From positions 744,001-808,000 of the forward strand of contig JAEBDY010000001.1 of assembly GCA_049997955.1 (NCBI GenBank): DNA of 64,000 bases, given 5' to 3'. Position numbers and translations under genes: made by a program. The notes under the pieces were generated by a model, which searched no databases, was not told where the DNA came from, and saw only the letters and a program-made list of their open reading frames with translations. The stretch is from Umezawaea sp049997955 (GTDB taxonomy: Bacteria > Actinomycetota > Actinomycetes > Mycobacteriales > Pseudonocardiaceae). Below are positions 51,749-59,753 of this stretch, in pieces (positions within the stretch are counted from its first letter, which is position 1; every line of letters starts with the position of its first letter).

Positions 51749-52081
51749 GTGCGCTCCTATCGGAGTGTGCTCGGGCTTCCGGGGATAACGGGGTGAGAGC
51801 GGATGAACTCGCTGCGTAGTGACGCTGCCCCTTGCTAGGTGCATCGGTCGTGGGGGCCTCCGGGAGTACTGGTGCTCGGGTAATTCACTCGTTTGTTTGA
51901 GGATCGAACACGGGCAGTGGTCCACGATCCCGAAGGTCCAATGTCTCGAATCGGTAGGGCAACTGGGCATGACGGCCTGTTGTTGTCTAAGCTTGTGCCT
52001 GGCGGCCCGCTCCCAGTGACCCCCAGGCTGGTTGAGCGGGTCGCTTTTTCACGCCCTCGATTCCGCTCCGGGACAAATCCG

Positions 52082-52130
52082 TTGTCGCACGCCCGAGGTT
52101 CTCGTACGTTGTACGACAGTCGTACAACGT
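52082..52130 (+). promoter_or_regulatory. Promoter and TetR operator of the MFS-tetR operon
   Basis: -35-like TTGTCG (52082-52087), 17-bp spacer, -10-like TACGTT (52105-52110). A perfect 25-bp dyad, arms ACGTTGTACGAC (52106-52117) and its complement (52119-52130) around one base, overlaps the -10 and start site. Position and form are those of a TetR-repressor operator, probably for the TetR encoded downstream. Confidence 0.8.
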
Positions 52131-52142
52131 AAGGGGGAAGTC

Positions 52143-53615
52143 GTGGGAACTCACCCGCATCCGCAGCGCTGGCTCGTCCTCGGGGTGCTCTGCCTGTCGG
52201 TGATGGTCGTGGTGCTCGACAACACCGTGCTCAACGTGGCCATCCCGTCCATCTCGACCGGCCTCGGGGCCAGCACGGCGGACGTCCAGTGGATGATCAA
52301 CGCCTACTCGCTCGTGCTCGCGGGCCTGCTGCTGACGTCCGGCGCGCTGTCCGACCGGTTCGGCCGCAAGCGCGCCCTGGTCGCGGGACTGGTCGTGTTC
52401 GGCGTCGGGTCCGCCGTCGCGGCCTACGCGGGCACGCCGGAGGCGCTCATCGCCGCGCGGGCGTTCATGGGCCTGGGCGCCGCGTTCCTCATGCCCGGCA
52501 CGCTCGCCGTGCTCGTGCAGCTCTTCGACGAGCGCGAACGGCCGAGGGCGATCGCCGTCTGGGCCGCGGTCTCCTCGATCGGCCTCGCGGGCGGCCCGGT
52601 CATCGGCGGCTTCCTGATCAACCACTTCTGGTGGGGCTCGGTGTTCCTGGTGAACGTCCCGATCGCCGTGCTCGCCGTCGCCGCCGTCGTGCTGCTGGTG
52701 CCGGAGTCGAAGGACCCGACGGTCCGCAGGCCCGACCTGCCGGGCTCGGTGCTGTCCACGATCGCCATGACCTCGCTCGTCTGGGCGGTGATCTCGCAGC
52801 CGGAGCACGGGTGGGGCTCGACGCGCGTGGTCACCGCGCTGGCGGTCGGCGCCGTGGCGCTGGTCGCGTTCGGCTGGTGGGAGCGGCGCACCCCGGAACC
52901 CATGCTGGACCTGGCCTTCTTCGCCGACCGGCGGTTCTCCGGAGCGGTCACGGGCGGTGTGCTGGCGGCGTTCGGCATGGGCGGGTCGCTGTTCCTGCTC
53001 ACCCAGCACCTCCAGTCGGTGCTCGGCTACTCGCCGCTGGAGGCGGGCGTGCGGGTCGCGCCGATGGCCGTGGCGGTGCTGGTGGTCAGCAACCTCTGCG
53101 CCGGGCTGGGCGCCAGGTTCGGCGCCGGGAACACGATGACGCTCGGCATGTCCGGGGTCGCCGCCGGCCTGCTGGCGCTGTCGTTCTCCACCGCGGACGG
53201 CGGCTACACCGCGACGCTGGCCGGGCTGGTCCTGATCGGCGCAGGCGTCGGCATCGCGATGCCGGTCGCCGCGAACGCGCTGATGAGCGCCATTCCGCCG
53301 GAACGGGCCGGTATCGCGTCCGGGCTGAACGGCACGCTCACCGAACTCGGCAACTCGTTCGGCATCGCCGTGCTGGGCAGCCTGCTGTCCGCGCGGTTCG
53401 CCGCCGCGCTGCCGGACGCGCTCCCGGAGGGCGCGGACCGGTCGATGACGTCGGCGCTCCAGGCCGCGGCGGGCTCGGAGGAGCTGACCAGGTCGGTGCG
53501 CGACGCGTTCGTGTCGGGGATGTCGGTCAGCCTCGTCGTGGGCGCGTGCGCGGCGCTGCTCGGGGGGATCCTGTCCGGGCTGATGCTGCGGCGCGCCGAG
53601 CGGGTCCCCGCATAG
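52143..53615 (+). CDS. MFS drug efflux transporter, DHA2 (EmrB/QacA) family
   Basis: 490 aa from GTG 52143 with AAGGGGGAAG upstream. About 14 transmembrane helices. Motif D1-like LDNTVLNVAIPSI in TM1, motif A GALSDRFGRKRALV between TM2 and TM3, motif C-like GPVIGGFL in TM5. Proton-driven export of drugs or metabolites. First gene of an operon with its own TetR; the operator overlaps the promoter. Confidence 0.95.
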   Translation: MGTHPHPQRWLVLGVLCLSVMVVVLDNTVLNVAIPSISTGLGASTADVQWMINAYSLVLAGLLLTSGALSDRFGRKRALVAGLVVFGVGSAVAAYAGTPEALIAARAFMGLGAAFLMPGTLAVLVQLFDERERPRAIAVWAAVSSIGLAGGPVIGGFLINHFWWGSVFLVNVPIAVLAVAAVVLLVPESKDPTVRRPDLPGSVLSTIAMTSLVWAVISQPEHGWGSTRVVTALAVGAVALVAFGWWERRTPEPMLDLAFFADRRFSGAVTGGVLAAFGMGGSLFLLTQHLQSVLGYSPLEAGVRVAPMAVAVLVVSNLCAGLGARFGAGNTMTLGMSGVAAGLLALSFSTADGGYTATLAGLVLIGAGVGIAMPVAANALMSAIPPERAGIASGLNGTLTELGNSFGIAVLGSLLSARFAAALPDALPEGADRSMTSALQAAAGSEELTRSVRDAFVSGMSVSLVVGACAALLGGILSGLMLRRAERVPA

Positions 53616-53627
53616 GATCCACCGCTT

Positions 53628-54344
53628 GTGGCCGACAAACCGCGGGACCCGGTGCTCGACAGCGTGTGGCTGGCCGAGCGCAGGCCCGCGTCCGCGCAGG
53701 CGTCGCCGCTGAGCCGCGAGGCGATCGTGGCCGCCGCGGTGGAGGCGCTGGACGCGGACGGGCTGGCCGCGCTGTCGATGCGCAAGATCGCGACCCGGCT
53801 CGGGGTGGCGCCGATGTCGCTGTACTGGCACGTGCCGACCAAGGACGCCGTGCTGGAACTGGCGCTGGACCAGGTGCTGGGCGAGGTGGGCGCGCCGGAC
53901 CTGGACCGGGCGTGGACCGACGAGGTGCGGGTGCTGATGGGGCGGTTCCGCCTGCTGTTCCACCGGCACCCGTGGCTCCCGGAGGTGCAGGGGCGCTACC
54001 CCAACATCGGGCCGAACGCGGTGGGGTTGGCCGAGTCGATGTTCACCGTGCTGCACGGCACCGGGCTCTCGCTGGTGGAGGCGAGCCGCGCGGGGAGCAC
54101 GGTGATCAGCTACGTGGTCGGCTTCGCGTCCGCCGAGGTCAGGTGGCAGGAGGAGACCTCCGCGGCCAAGACGCCGGACCAGCAGTGGGTCGGGGCGCTC
54201 GTGGAGCGGTACCGCGAGCGGTTCCCGCTGTTCACGGCCCAGTTCGACGTCCCGGAGCTGTGGGAGTCCGACGCCCAGTTCGAGTACGGCCTGAACTGCG
54301 TGATCGCGGGCGTCGAAACGCGAACCGGGCAGCTACCGGGGTAG
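53628..54344 (+). CDS. TetR/AcrR repressor (TetR_C class), probable regulator of the MFS gene
   Basis: 238 aa from GTG 53628, 12 bp after the MFS stop. N-terminal HTH: LSREAIVAAAVEALDADGLAALSMRKIATRLGVAPMSLYWHVPTKDAVLEL (about 28-80). C-terminal TetR_C-like domain with FRLLFHRHPWLPEVQG. Likely autoregulates the operon through the dyad at 52106-52130 and is released by the pump substrate. The stop codon lies inside the terminator hairpin. Confidence 0.94.
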   Translation: MADKPRDPVLDSVWLAERRPASAQASPLSREAIVAAAVEALDADGLAALSMRKIATRLGVAPMSLYWHVPTKDAVLELALDQVLGEVGAPDLDRAWTDEVRVLMGRFRLLFHRHPWLPEVQGRYPNIGPNAVGLAESMFTVLHGTGLSLVEASRAGSTVISYVVGFASAEVRWQEETSAAKTPDQQWVGALVERYRERFPLFTAQFDVPELWESDAQFEYGLNCVIAGVETRTGQLPG

Positions 54345-54352
54345 CTGCCCGG
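54325..54352. terminator. Terminator overlapping the tetR stop
   Basis: CCGGGCAGCTACC (54325-54337) and GGTAGCTGCCCGG (54340-54352), a perfect 13-bp stem that contains the TetR stop codon; faces ald on the other strand. Confidence 0.85.
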
Positions 54353-54367
54353 CCCGTCACGCAGTGG

Positions 54368-55480
54368 TCAGACCACCTGGTCGAGGGGGGTGTGCGGGAG
54401 CGCGAGGGCTTCCGCCACCGGGAGGTTGACGAGCTGACCGGCGTGCACGTTCAGGCCGAGCGCGAGGGACCGGTCGGCGCGCAGCGCGGGCTGCCAGCCC
54501 CGGTCGGCCAGCGCGACCGCGTACGGCAGGGTCACGTTGGTCAGCGCGTAGGTCGACGTGCGCGGTACGGCGCCGGGCATGTTCGCCACGCAGTAGAAGA
54601 CGGTGTCGTGGACCTGGAACGTCGGGTCCGCGTGGGTCGTGGGCCGCGAGTCGGCGAAGCAGCCGCCCTGGTCGATCGCGATGTCGACGAGCACCGAGCC
54701 GGGCTTCATCTGGGCCACCAGCTCGTTGCTGACCAGCTTCGGGGCCTTGGCGCCGGGCACGAGCACCGCGCCGATCACCATGTCCGCCTCGCGCACGGCC
54801 TCCTCGACCGCGAAGCGGTTGGACGCGATCGTGCGGAGCTTGCCGCCGAACCGGGCGTCGACCTGCCGCAGCCGGTCGACGTTGGTGTCGAGGATCTGCA
54901 CGTCCGCGCCCATGCCGACGGCGATGGTCGCGGCGTTCACCCCGGCCACGCCGCCACCGATGACGACGACCCGCGCGGGTGCCACACCGGGCACGCCGCC
55001 GGGCAGCACGCCCCGGCCGCCGGAGGGCTTCATCAGCGCGAACGCGCCGACCTGCGGGGCGAGCCTGCCCGCGACCTCGGACATCGGGGCCAGCAGCGGC
55101 AGGGCGCCGTTCTCGGTCTGCACCGTCTCGTACGCGATGGCCGTCGTGCCGGACGCGATCAGCGCCTCGGTCAGCGGCAGGTCGGCGGCCAGATGCAGGT
55201 AGGTGAACAGCACCTGCCCGGCGCGCAGGCGGGGGTACTCCGCCGCGACGGGCTCCTTGACCTTGAGCACCAGCTCGCCCTCGGCCCACACCTCGTCGGC
55301 CGTGCCCAGCACCTTCGCCCCCGCCGCCACGTACTCGTCGTCCGTGATGGCGGACCCGAGACCGGCGCCCGCCTCGACGAACACGTCGTGGCCGCGGCTG
55401 GCCAGCTCGTGAGCGCCCGCAGGGGTCAGCGCGACGCGGTACTCGTGGTTCTTGATCTCGCGGGGGACGGCGATCCGCAC
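54368..55480 (-). CDS. ald: Alanine dehydrogenase
   Basis: 370 aa. MRIAVPREIKNHEYRVALTPAGAHEL N terminus, catalytic Lys/His region FTYLHLAADLPLTEALI, PMSEVAGRLAPQVGA, NAD Rossmann VVIGGGVAGVNAATIAVGMGADVQILD, and VDIAIDQGGCFADSRPTTHADPTF. Reversible L-alanine + NAD+ to pyruvate + NH3; supports alanine catabolism and redox balance. Single gene, divergent from the glycine-riboswitch operon. Confidence 0.97.
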   Translation of the reverse strand: MRIAVPREIKNHEYRVALTPAGAHELASRGHDVFVEAGAGLGSAITDDEYVAAGAKVLGTADEVWAEGELVLKVKEPVAAEYPRLRAGQVLFTYLHLAADLPLTEALIASGTTAIAYETVQTENGALPLLAPMSEVAGRLAPQVGAFALMKPSGGRGVLPGGVPGVAPARVVVIGGGVAGVNAATIAVGMGADVQILDTNVDRLRQVDARFGGKLRTIASNRFAVEEAVREADMVIGAVLVPGAKAPKLVSNELVAQMKPGSVLVDIAIDQGGCFADSRPTTHADPTFQVHDTVFYCVANMPGAVPRTSTYALTNVTLPYAVALADRGWQPALRADRSLALGLNVHAGQLVNLPVAEALALPHTPLDQVV

Positions 55481-55714
55481 GGTGACTCCTTCGACTTCGA
55501 GAGCGGGAGCTGGGCTGCTGCCTCAAAGGTCCGGCATGCCCGGTTGGCTGTCATCGTGCCCACGGCACTACCCGGTAGGGGGTCGGTTGTGTGAACGGCA
55601 CAACACGGCTCGGCGCGACCGCCCGTACGCGCGTTGACACCCGATCGGCGGCCACATAGCTTTCAGCACGATCGCCAACTGAAGAACGGCCGAGGCGCCA
55701 GCACGGCGCCGCAA

Positions 55715-55890
55715 CCCGAGCGGGAGAGACTCCGGCAGTGCCCGGAGCGCCGAAGGAGCAAGTACCCCGCACACTCTCAGGCAACGAGAACCGCTCGGGC
55801 GAGGCGACTCTGGAAAGCGTGCTCCGGCGCGCACCCACGGTGCAAGCCGCGTTCGCGCGGTGAAGCTCTCAGGTCCCACGACAGAGGGGG
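55715..55890 (+). promoter_or_regulatory. Tandem glycine riboswitch (gcvT motif)
   Basis: Aptamer I is closed by CCCGAGCGG (55715-55723) with CCGCTCGGG (55791-55799) and contains the conserved GCGGGAGAGACTCCGGCA, GCCGAAGGAGCAAGTACCCC-like and CTCTCAGGCA blocks. Aptamer II (55800-55890) has ACTCTGGAAAGCG, GGTGCAAGCC, GAAGCTCTCAGGTCCC and closing CAGAG (55882-55886) with CTCTG (55808-55812). Cooperative glycine binding normally turns on the downstream genes, here gcvH-sdaA. The expression platform has a CCGACC/GGTCGG hairpin (about 55900-55915) before the GGAG at 55946. Confidence 0.93.
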
Positions 55891-55956
55891 AGTCGGACCG
55901 ACCCCGAGGTCGGCGCTGTTGTCGCGCGCCTGCCGTGAGCCCCGTGGAGTGCCGCT

Positions 55957-56337
55957 GTGGAGTACCCCGAACACCTCCTCTACACCCCCGAGCACGAATG
56001 GGTCGACTGGACGCCCGGCACGCAGGAGCCGGTGACGGTCGGCATCACCTCCTACGCCGCCGAGTCGCTGGGCGACCTGGTCTTCGTGCAGCTGCCCGAG
56101 GTCGGCGAGCGCGTCACCTCCGGCGACGTGTGCGGCGAGCTGGAGTCGACGAAGTCGGTCAGCGACCTGTACGCGCCGGTCAGCGGCGAGGTCGTGGAGA
56201 TCAACAAGGGCGTCGTCGACGACCCGGCCCTGATCAACTCCGACCCGTACGCGACGGGCTGGCTGTTCAAGGTCCGCGTCGAGAACGCCGAAGGGCTCCT
56301 CACGGCCGCGAAGTACGCGGAACTGACGGGCAGCTAA
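55957..56337 (+). CDS. gcvH: Glycine cleavage system H protein
   Basis: 126 aa from GTG 55957 (GGAG upstream). Lipoyl domain with LYTPEHEWVDW, VGITSYAAESLGDLVFVQLPEVG and lipoylation site ELESTKSVSDLYAPVSGEVVEIN. Carries the aminomethyl intermediate between P and T proteins, which are not encoded here. Stop overlaps sdaA start by one base (TAATG). Confidence 0.97.
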   Translation: MEYPEHLLYTPEHEWVDWTPGTQEPVTVGITSYAAESLGDLVFVQLPEVGERVTSGDVCGELESTKSVSDLYAPVSGEVVEINKGVVDDPALINSDPYATGWLFKVRVENAEGLLTAAKYAELTGS

Positions 56338-57710
56338 TGGCGATCAGCGTCTTCGACCTGTTCTCCGTCGGCATCGGGCCGTCCAGTTCGCACACCGTCG
56401 GGCCGATGCGCGCGGCGTCGATGTTCGTCGACCGGCTGCGCTCGCGGGGCCTGCTGGACGGCGCGGCGCGGGTGCAGGCCGAGCTGTTCGGCTCGCTCGG
56501 CGCGACCGGGCACGGCCACGGCAGCCCCAAGGCCGTGCTGCTGGGCCTGGAGGGGTGCAGGCCGGAGGAGGTCGACCCCGCGGCGGCCGACGAGCGGTTC
56601 GAGGAGATCAAGCGGACCGGGCGGCTGCGGCTGGGTGGTGGGCACGAGATCGCGTTCGTCCACGACAAGCACCTCGTCATGCACCGCCGCAAGTCGCTTC
56701 CAGTGCACCCCAACGGGATGCGCTTCGAGGCGTTCACCTCGGCGGGGGAGTCGCTTGACCACGCCGTGTACTACTCCGTCGGCGGCGGGTTCGTCGTGGA
56801 CGAGCACGCCAGCGGCGCGGACAAGATCAAGCCGGACGACACCCCGCTGGCGCACCCGTTCCTCACCGGCGACCAGTTGCTGGCCCGCACCAGGGAGACC
56901 GGGCTGTCGATCAGCTCGGTGATGCTGGAGAACGAGCAGTCGTGGCGTAGCGAGGCGGAGATCCGTTCCGGGCTGCTGCGCATCTGGCAGGTCATGCAGG
57001 AGTGCGTCGAGCGCGGCTGCACCGAGCACGGCATCCTGCCCGGCGGGTTGAAGGTGCGGCGCAGGGCTGCCGAGATGCGCAAGTCGTTGGCGGGCGAGCA
57101 CTTCGCCACCGACCCGCTGCGCGTCATGGACTGGGTGACCCTGTTCGCGCTGGCGGTCAACGAGGAGAACGCCGCGGGCGGCCGCGTCGTCACCGCGCCG
57201 ACCAACGGCGCGGCGGGCATCGTGCCCGCGGTGCTGCACTACTACACCCGTTTCGTGCCAGGGGCTTCCGACGACGGCGTCGTCCGGTTCCTGCTCACCG
57301 CGGGCGCGGTCGGCGTGCTGTTCAAGGAGAACGCGTCCATCTCCGGCGCCGAGGTCGGCTGCCAGGGCGAGGTCGGCTCGGCCTGCTCGATGGCGGCGGG
57401 CGGGCTCGCGGAAGTGCTCGGCGGCACGCCCGAACAGGTGGAGAACGCCGCCGAGATCGCCATGGAGCACAACCTCGGGCTCACCTGCGACCCGATCGGC
57501 GGGCTCGTGCAGATCCCGTGCATCGAGCGCAACGCGCTGGCCGCGATCAAGGCGATCACCGCGGCCCGCATGGCGATGCGCGGCGACGGCTCGCACTTCG
57601 TGTCGCTGGACAAGGTCATCAAGACCATGCGCGACACCGGCAAGGACATGTCGGTGAAGTACAAGGAAACGGCTCGCGGCGGACTCGCCGTGAACGTCAT
57701 CGAGTGCTGA
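56337..57710 (+). CDS. sdaA: L-serine ammonia-lyase, iron-sulfur dependent, single chain
   Basis: 457 aa. Beta domain begins MAISVFDLFSVGIGPSSSHT and contains GPMRAA; the alpha domain has the [4Fe-4S] cysteines in GAEVGCQGEVGSACSMAAGG and LGLTCDPIGGLVQIPCIERN. The C-terminal ...NVIEC tail cysteine probably occupies the cluster in the resting state, as in Legionella SdaA. Converts L-serine to pyruvate and ammonia. With gcvH under a glycine riboswitch it would dispose of serine formed from excess glycine. Confidence 0.97.
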   Translation: MAISVFDLFSVGIGPSSSHTVGPMRAASMFVDRLRSRGLLDGAARVQAELFGSLGATGHGHGSPKAVLLGLEGCRPEEVDPAAADERFEEIKRTGRLRLGGGHEIAFVHDKHLVMHRRKSLPVHPNGMRFEAFTSAGESLDHAVYYSVGGGFVVDEHASGADKIKPDDTPLAHPFLTGDQLLARTRETGLSISSVMLENEQSWRSEAEIRSGLLRIWQVMQECVERGCTEHGILPGGLKVRRRAAEMRKSLAGEHFATDPLRVMDWVTLFALAVNEENAAGGRVVTAPTNGAAGIVPAVLHYYTRFVPGASDDGVVRFLLTAGAVGVLFKENASISGAEVGCQGEVGSACSMAAGGLAEVLGGTPEQVENAAEIAMEHNLGLTCDPIGGLVQIPCIERNALAAIKAITAARMAMRGDGSHFVSLDKVIKTMRDTGKDMSVKYKETARGGLAVNVIEC

Positions 57711-57715
57711 CCGGG

Positions 57716-57749
57716 CGCGCGTGGAGCCGTTCCGACGGCTCCGCGCGCG
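57716..57749 (+). terminator. Terminator of gcvH-sdaA
   Basis: 15-bp stem CGCGCGTGGAGCCGT with its complement (one G-T pair) around TCCG, starting 5 nt after the sdaA stop. Confidence 0.9.
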
Positions 57750-57756
57750 GGCCGCG

Positions 57757-58095
57757 TCAGCTCAGGTGCCACACCTCGGTGGCGTCCGCCCACAACTGGC
57801 CCTCGGCGGCCTCCGGCACCGGGACCTGGCACGGGTCGGTGAGCGTCCACCACTCCTGGGTGGTCGGGTCGGCGGCGATGAGAGCCATGTCCGCCTCGTA
57901 GTCATCACCGACGTACTCGTAGTACGAGATCAGCCGGTCGCCGAGGACGAAGATCGAGTAGTTGGTGATGCCGCTGGCGGTGAGCCGACCCTCCACGTCG
58001 GGCCACACGACCTCGTGCAGCCGCAGGTACTCCTCGCGCTTCTCGGGGAGCAGTCCGACGACTCGGATGTGCCGTTGTGGTGCCGAAGCCGACAT
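57757..58095 (-). CDS. rhaM: L-rhamnose mutarotase-like protein
   Basis: 112 aa. RhaM/DUF718 fold: QRHIRVVGLLPEKREEYLRLHEVVWPDVEGRLTASGITNYSIFVLGDRLISYYEY, then TQEWWTLTDPCQVP. RhaM interconverts rhamnose anomers. No rhamnose catabolic genes are adjacent, so the sugar substrate is uncertain. Divergent from galE. Confidence 0.92.
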   Translation of the reverse strand: MSASAPQRHIRVVGLLPEKREEYLRLHEVVWPDVEGRLTASGITNYSIFVLGDRLISYYEYVGDDYEADMALIAADPTTQEWWTLTDPCQVPVPEAAEGQLWADATEVWHLS

Positions 58096-58215
58096 CGCTG
58101 CTCCTCTGTCCGTGGACCGTCGCCGCGAGACTACAGACGTCCGATGTGTCAGGCCTTCCGGTGGTCCCGCGTAGGGTCGGTGCCGAGTCGGGGACCACTA
58201 GTCTGGGAGTCTTGG

Positions 58216-59169
58216 ATGAAGCTGCTGGTCACGGGCGGTGCCGGGTACATCGGCAGCGCGACGGTCGCGGCGCTGGTGGCGGCCGGGCACGAGGTCGAGG
58301 TGCTGGACGACCTGTCGACCGGGTTCGTGGACAACGTGCCCGAGGGCGCCGTGCTGCACGAGCTGCCGCTCAGCGCGGCGGCGCAGGTGGTCGACTCGAC
58401 GTTCGACGCGGTGCTGCACTTCGCGGCCAAGATCTCCGTCGGCGAGTCGGTGCGCAAGCCCGACCTGTACTTCGACGTGAACGTGCGCGGCACGATGACG
58501 CTGCTGGACTCCATGCGCGCCAACGACGTCAAGCGGCTGATCTTCTCCTCGACCGGCTCGATGTACGCCGACGCCGGGCTGGAGCCGCTGGCGGAGGACT
58601 CGCCGATCGACCCGCAGAACCCCTACGCCGCCAGCAAGTCCATTATGGACACCATGCTGCCGTGGGAGTGCCAGGCGCACGGCCTTGGCGCGGTGTCCCT
58701 GCGGTACTTCAACGCGGCGGGAGCCAGCGGGCACCTCGGCGAGCGGCACACGCCCGAGACGCACCTGATCCCGATGGTGCTGGACGTGGCGGCGGGCAAG
58801 CGGGACGAGTTCCTGCTGTTCGGCGACGACTACCCGACGCCGGACGGCACGCCGGTGCGCGACTACATCCACATCGAGGACCTGGCGTCCGCGCACGTCC
58901 TCGCGCTGGAGGCGGCCGAGCCGGGCAAGCACAAGGTCTACAACCTGGGCAACGGCCGGGGTTTCTCGAACCGCCAGGTCGTCGAGGCCGTGCGCGAGGT
59001 GACGGGCCACCGCGTGCCGACGCGCGTCGCGCCCCGCCGCGAGGGCGACCCGGTGGCGAGCGTCGCGTCCGCCGAGAAGGCCCGCACCGAACTGGGCTGG
59101 CGCCAGGCCAAGCCCGCCCTGGAGGACATCATCGCGGACGCCTGGGCGTTCCACTCCTCGCGCCCGTGA
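58216..59169 (+). CDS. galE: UDP-glucose 4-epimerase family protein
   Basis: 317 aa from ATG 58216 with GGGAG upstream. Extended SDR: MKLLVTGGAGYIGSATVAAL, VLHFAAKISVGESV, SSTGSMYAD, catalytic YxxxK in NPYAASKSIMD, RYFNAAGA, VRDYIHIEDLASAHVLAL and RREGDPVASVAS. Interconverts UDP-glucose and UDP-galactose or a related UDP-sugar; GalE-like residues HLGE and DYPTPDGT are present. The Thr of the usual SSTAAVYG is kept, but the loop differs. Confidence 0.9.
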   Translation: MKLLVTGGAGYIGSATVAALVAAGHEVEVLDDLSTGFVDNVPEGAVLHELPLSAAAQVVDSTFDAVLHFAAKISVGESVRKPDLYFDVNVRGTMTLLDSMRANDVKRLIFSSTGSMYADAGLEPLAEDSPIDPQNPYAASKSIMDTMLPWECQAHGLGAVSLRYFNAAGASGHLGERHTPETHLIPMVLDVAAGKRDEFLLFGDDYPTPDGTPVRDYIHIEDLASAHVLALEAAEPGKHKVYNLGNGRGFSNRQVVEAVREVTGHRVPTRVAPRREGDPVASVASAEKARTELGWRQAKPALEDIIADAWAFHSSRP

Positions 59170-59170
59170 C

Positions 59171-59195
59171 GGGGAGCCCCGCGCAGGGGCTCCCC
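59171..59195. terminator. Terminator between galE and glutathione peroxidase
   Basis: GGGGAGCCCC (59171-59180) and GGGGCTCCCC (59186-59195), perfect 10-bp stem between converging genes. Confidence 0.85.
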
Positions 59196-59203
59196 ACCGC
59201 GCG

Positions 59204-59692
59204 TCACGCGGGCAGGACGGCCTCGATCGCCTTCACGACCTGCTCGTCCTCGGGCCTCGTGGTCGGCCGGAACCGCGCCACGACCTCGCCCTCGGGGCTG
59301 ATCAGGAACTTCTCGAAGTTCCACTGCACGTCACCGGCGTTGCCGTCGGCGTCGGAGGTCTTCGTCAGCTCGGCGTAGACCGGGTGCCGGTCGCCGCCGT
59401 TGACCTCGATCTTCTCGAACAGCGGGAACGTCACGCCGTACGTCGTGGAGCAGAACGTCCCGATCTCCTCCGCCGTGCCGGGCTCCTGGCCGTTGAACTG
59501 GTTGCACGGGAAGCCGACGACCGAGAAGCCCTGCGCGCCGTACTCCTTCTGGAGCTGCTCCAGCCCGGTGTACTGGGGGGTGAGTCCGCACTTGGACGCC
59601 ACGTTCACGACGAGGAGCGCCTTGCCGCGCAGGGAGTCCAGCGTGGTCGGCTCGCCGGAGATCGTGTTGACCGGAATGTCGTAGATGCTCAA
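59204..59692 (-). CDS. Glutathione peroxidase family (thioredoxin/mycothiol-dependent peroxidase)
   Basis: 162 aa from TTG 59692 (AAAGGCGAC upstream); a second in-frame TTG at 59707 would add five residues. Peroxidatic Cys in NVASKCGLTPQYTGLE, Gln in GFPCNQFNGQEPG, Trp-Asn in VQWNFEKFLI, possible resolving Cys in EIGTFCSTTYG. Reduces hydroperoxides; in actinobacteria the reductant is more likely thioredoxin than glutathione. Confidence 0.93.
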   Translation of the reverse strand: MSIYDIPVNTISGEPTTLDSLRGKALLVVNVASKCGLTPQYTGLEQLQKEYGAQGFSVVGFPCNQFNGQEPGTAEEIGTFCSTTYGVTFPLFEKIEVNGGDRHPVYAELTKTSDADGNAGDVQWNFEKFLISPEGEVVARFRPTTRPEDEQVVKAIEAVLPA

Positions 59693-59753
59693 GTCGTCGC
59701 CTTTCAAGAGGACCCTTCCGTTCGCAGCTTACTTCCGCTCGGGAACGGGGCTG

